Assembly (NCBI GenBank): GCA_017557665.1
Contig: JAFYYI010000083.1
Span: forward strand, 1-64,000
Direction of reading: 5' to 3'
Length of the DNA: 64,000 nucleotides
Source: Muribaculaceae bacterium
Lineage (GTDB): Bacteria; Bacteroidota; Bacteroidia; Bacteroidales; Muribaculaceae
Under the pieces are notes generated by a model. The model made no database searches, was not told the DNA's origin, and worked only from the letters and a program-made list of their open reading frames with translations. This document shows, in pieces, positions 63,390 to 64,000 of the stretch. Position numbers and translations under genes: made by a program. How positions within the stretch are numbered: the stretch's first letter is position 1; the number at the start of each line of letters is the position of its first letter.

Positions 63390-64000
63390 TTAGTACTTGT
63401 GATCGGTGGAGTTGAGCTCGTCGCTGGTGAGTTTGCGGCGGTCCATCTTGTACCAGCAGTAGGCGATATAGGCCAGCACAAAGGGGACGAGGATGCTCAC
63501 AACGCTCATCACGGTGAGGGTGAACTCGCTCGACGAGCTGTTGCGCAGCGTGAGCGAACTCTGGACGTCGAGCAGCGAGGGCAGGTAGGCGGTGTTGTTG
63601 TAGCCCACAACCCAGAAGAGGGTCATCACCACCAGCACGGTGCCGATGCCTGCAGGCCAGATGCCGTACTTGTAATCACCCTTCATGAGCGTCTTGCCGA
63701 CGCCATAGAGCACCATCACCACACCGATGAGCAGTATGATGAGTGCCCACCACATCGTCAAGAAGTTGTGCAGGTACTTGTAGGGTATCCACTCCATATT
63801 GCCACTGTCGTCATAGCCCACGCCTGCCGAAGTGAGAATCACCACAACGACAGCAAGGAATAAGGGCACAAACACGCCAGCATTGACCAGCAGCTGGTGA
63901 CGCTGACTGGCATTGACCTCCTCATCGTCGATATTGTTGATGAAATAGAGCGAAGCCAGCGTGCGAGCCAGGAAGAACACCATCACGCCAAACAACAGGT
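63390..64000 (-). CDS. cydB: Cytochrome bd ubiquinol oxidase subunit II, 3' part
   Basis: C-terminal 203 residues; the gene runs out of the window at 64000 with the frame open. Subunit II of the high-affinity terminal oxidase in the inner membrane, which removes traces of oxygen in these anaerobes. About five transmembrane segments are visible, with the QHxLLVNAGVFVPLF and YLHNFLTMWWALIILLIGVVMVLYG stretches of CydB and a typical ending in YIAYCWYKMDRRKLT. Bacteroidetes CydB is about 380 residues, so roughly half is missing. The cydA gene is expected further upstream, outside the window. Confidence 0.92.
   Translation of the reverse strand, partial: LLFGVMVFFLARTLASLYFINNIDDEEVNASQRHQLLVNAGVFVPLFLAVVVVILTSAGVGYDDSGNMEWIPYKYLHNFLTMWWALIILLIGVVMVLYGVGKTLMKGDYKYGIWPAGIGTVLVVMTLFWVVGYNNTAYLPSLLDVQSSLTLRNSSSSEFTLTVMSVVSILVPFVLAYIAYCWYKMDRRKLTSDELNSTDHKY

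Overview
The window looks like chromosomal DNA of an anaerobic, fairly GC-rich member of the Bacteroidales (Prevotellaceae/Muribaculaceae-like; the family cannot be fixed from sequence alone). Evidence: many promoters of the Bacteroidetes type (TTG or TTTG, about 20 nt, TAnnTTTG), pyruvate:ferredoxin oxidoreductase, cytochrome bd oxidase, a type 9 secretion C-terminal domain, BspA-type leucine-rich repeats, dockerin-like calcium repeats, and families largely confined to this order (DUF4270, DUF6089, DUF6242, Lnb/DUF4105, DUF2027-Smr). No prophage, integrase, intact insertion sequence or CRISPR array was seen. Most of the window is ordinary core genome.

Layout. 1-2292: 3' part of PFOR. 2619-7216: secreted tandem sulfatase-modifying-factor protein with an N-terminal dockerin, a membrane protein, a zinc-ribbon/SH3-like protein, an L,D-transpeptidase lipoprotein and a small Gln-rich protein. 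7471-8979 (-): glutamine synthetase. 9308-10021: small dockerin protein. 10093-13979 (-): probable deoxy-sugar (fucose/rhamnose) locus with a FucP-like permease, a mutarotase and a nucleotidyltransferase fused to a partial GHMP-kinase-like domain; the 5' end of the permease gene is partly duplicated. 14119-15633 (-): TrpB2 tryptophan synthase preceded by a leader peptide with three consecutive Trp codons and a 14-bp hairpin, which looks like an attenuator. 15886-18382: HerA/DUF853 ATPase and an XRE regulator. 18383-19949: AT-rich stretch with no convincing gene. 19950-27952 (-): UvrA, lytic transglycosylase, T9SS-type surface protein, BspA-like LRR protein.

28188-36143 (+): C_GCAxxG_C_C protein, the elongasome operon mreB-mreC-mreD-mrdA(PBP2)-rodA, and an Lnb-like lipoprotein N-acyltransferase. 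36354-39689: secA. 39795-43041 (-): uncharacterised protein, tRNA-Thr, DUF4270 lipoprotein, and the N-terminal half of a glycogen synthase. 43689-45105 (+): nagA and tRNA-His. 45206-57021 (-): membrane protein, a Skp/OmpH homologue, a WG-repeat lipoprotein, then an envelope-biogenesis run read right to left: prmC, ribD, DUF6242, DUF6089, uppS, bamA, ompH, ompH. 57270-62050 (+): Lrp/AsnC regulator, inositol-monophosphatase-like enzyme, FKBP isomerase, trpS, YgjP-like metallopeptidase. 62155-64000 (-): DUF2027-Smr protein and the 3' part of cydB.

The dominant functional theme is the cell envelope: rod-shape peptidoglycan synthesis (mre/PBP2/RodA, L,D-transpeptidase, lytic transglycosylase), lipid carrier (UppS), outer-membrane protein export and assembly (SecA, Skp-like chaperones, BamA) and lipoprotein maturation (Lnb). 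The most interesting regulatory signal is the Trp leader upstream of trpB2. The intergenic DNA also carries several families of dispersed palindromic repeats.
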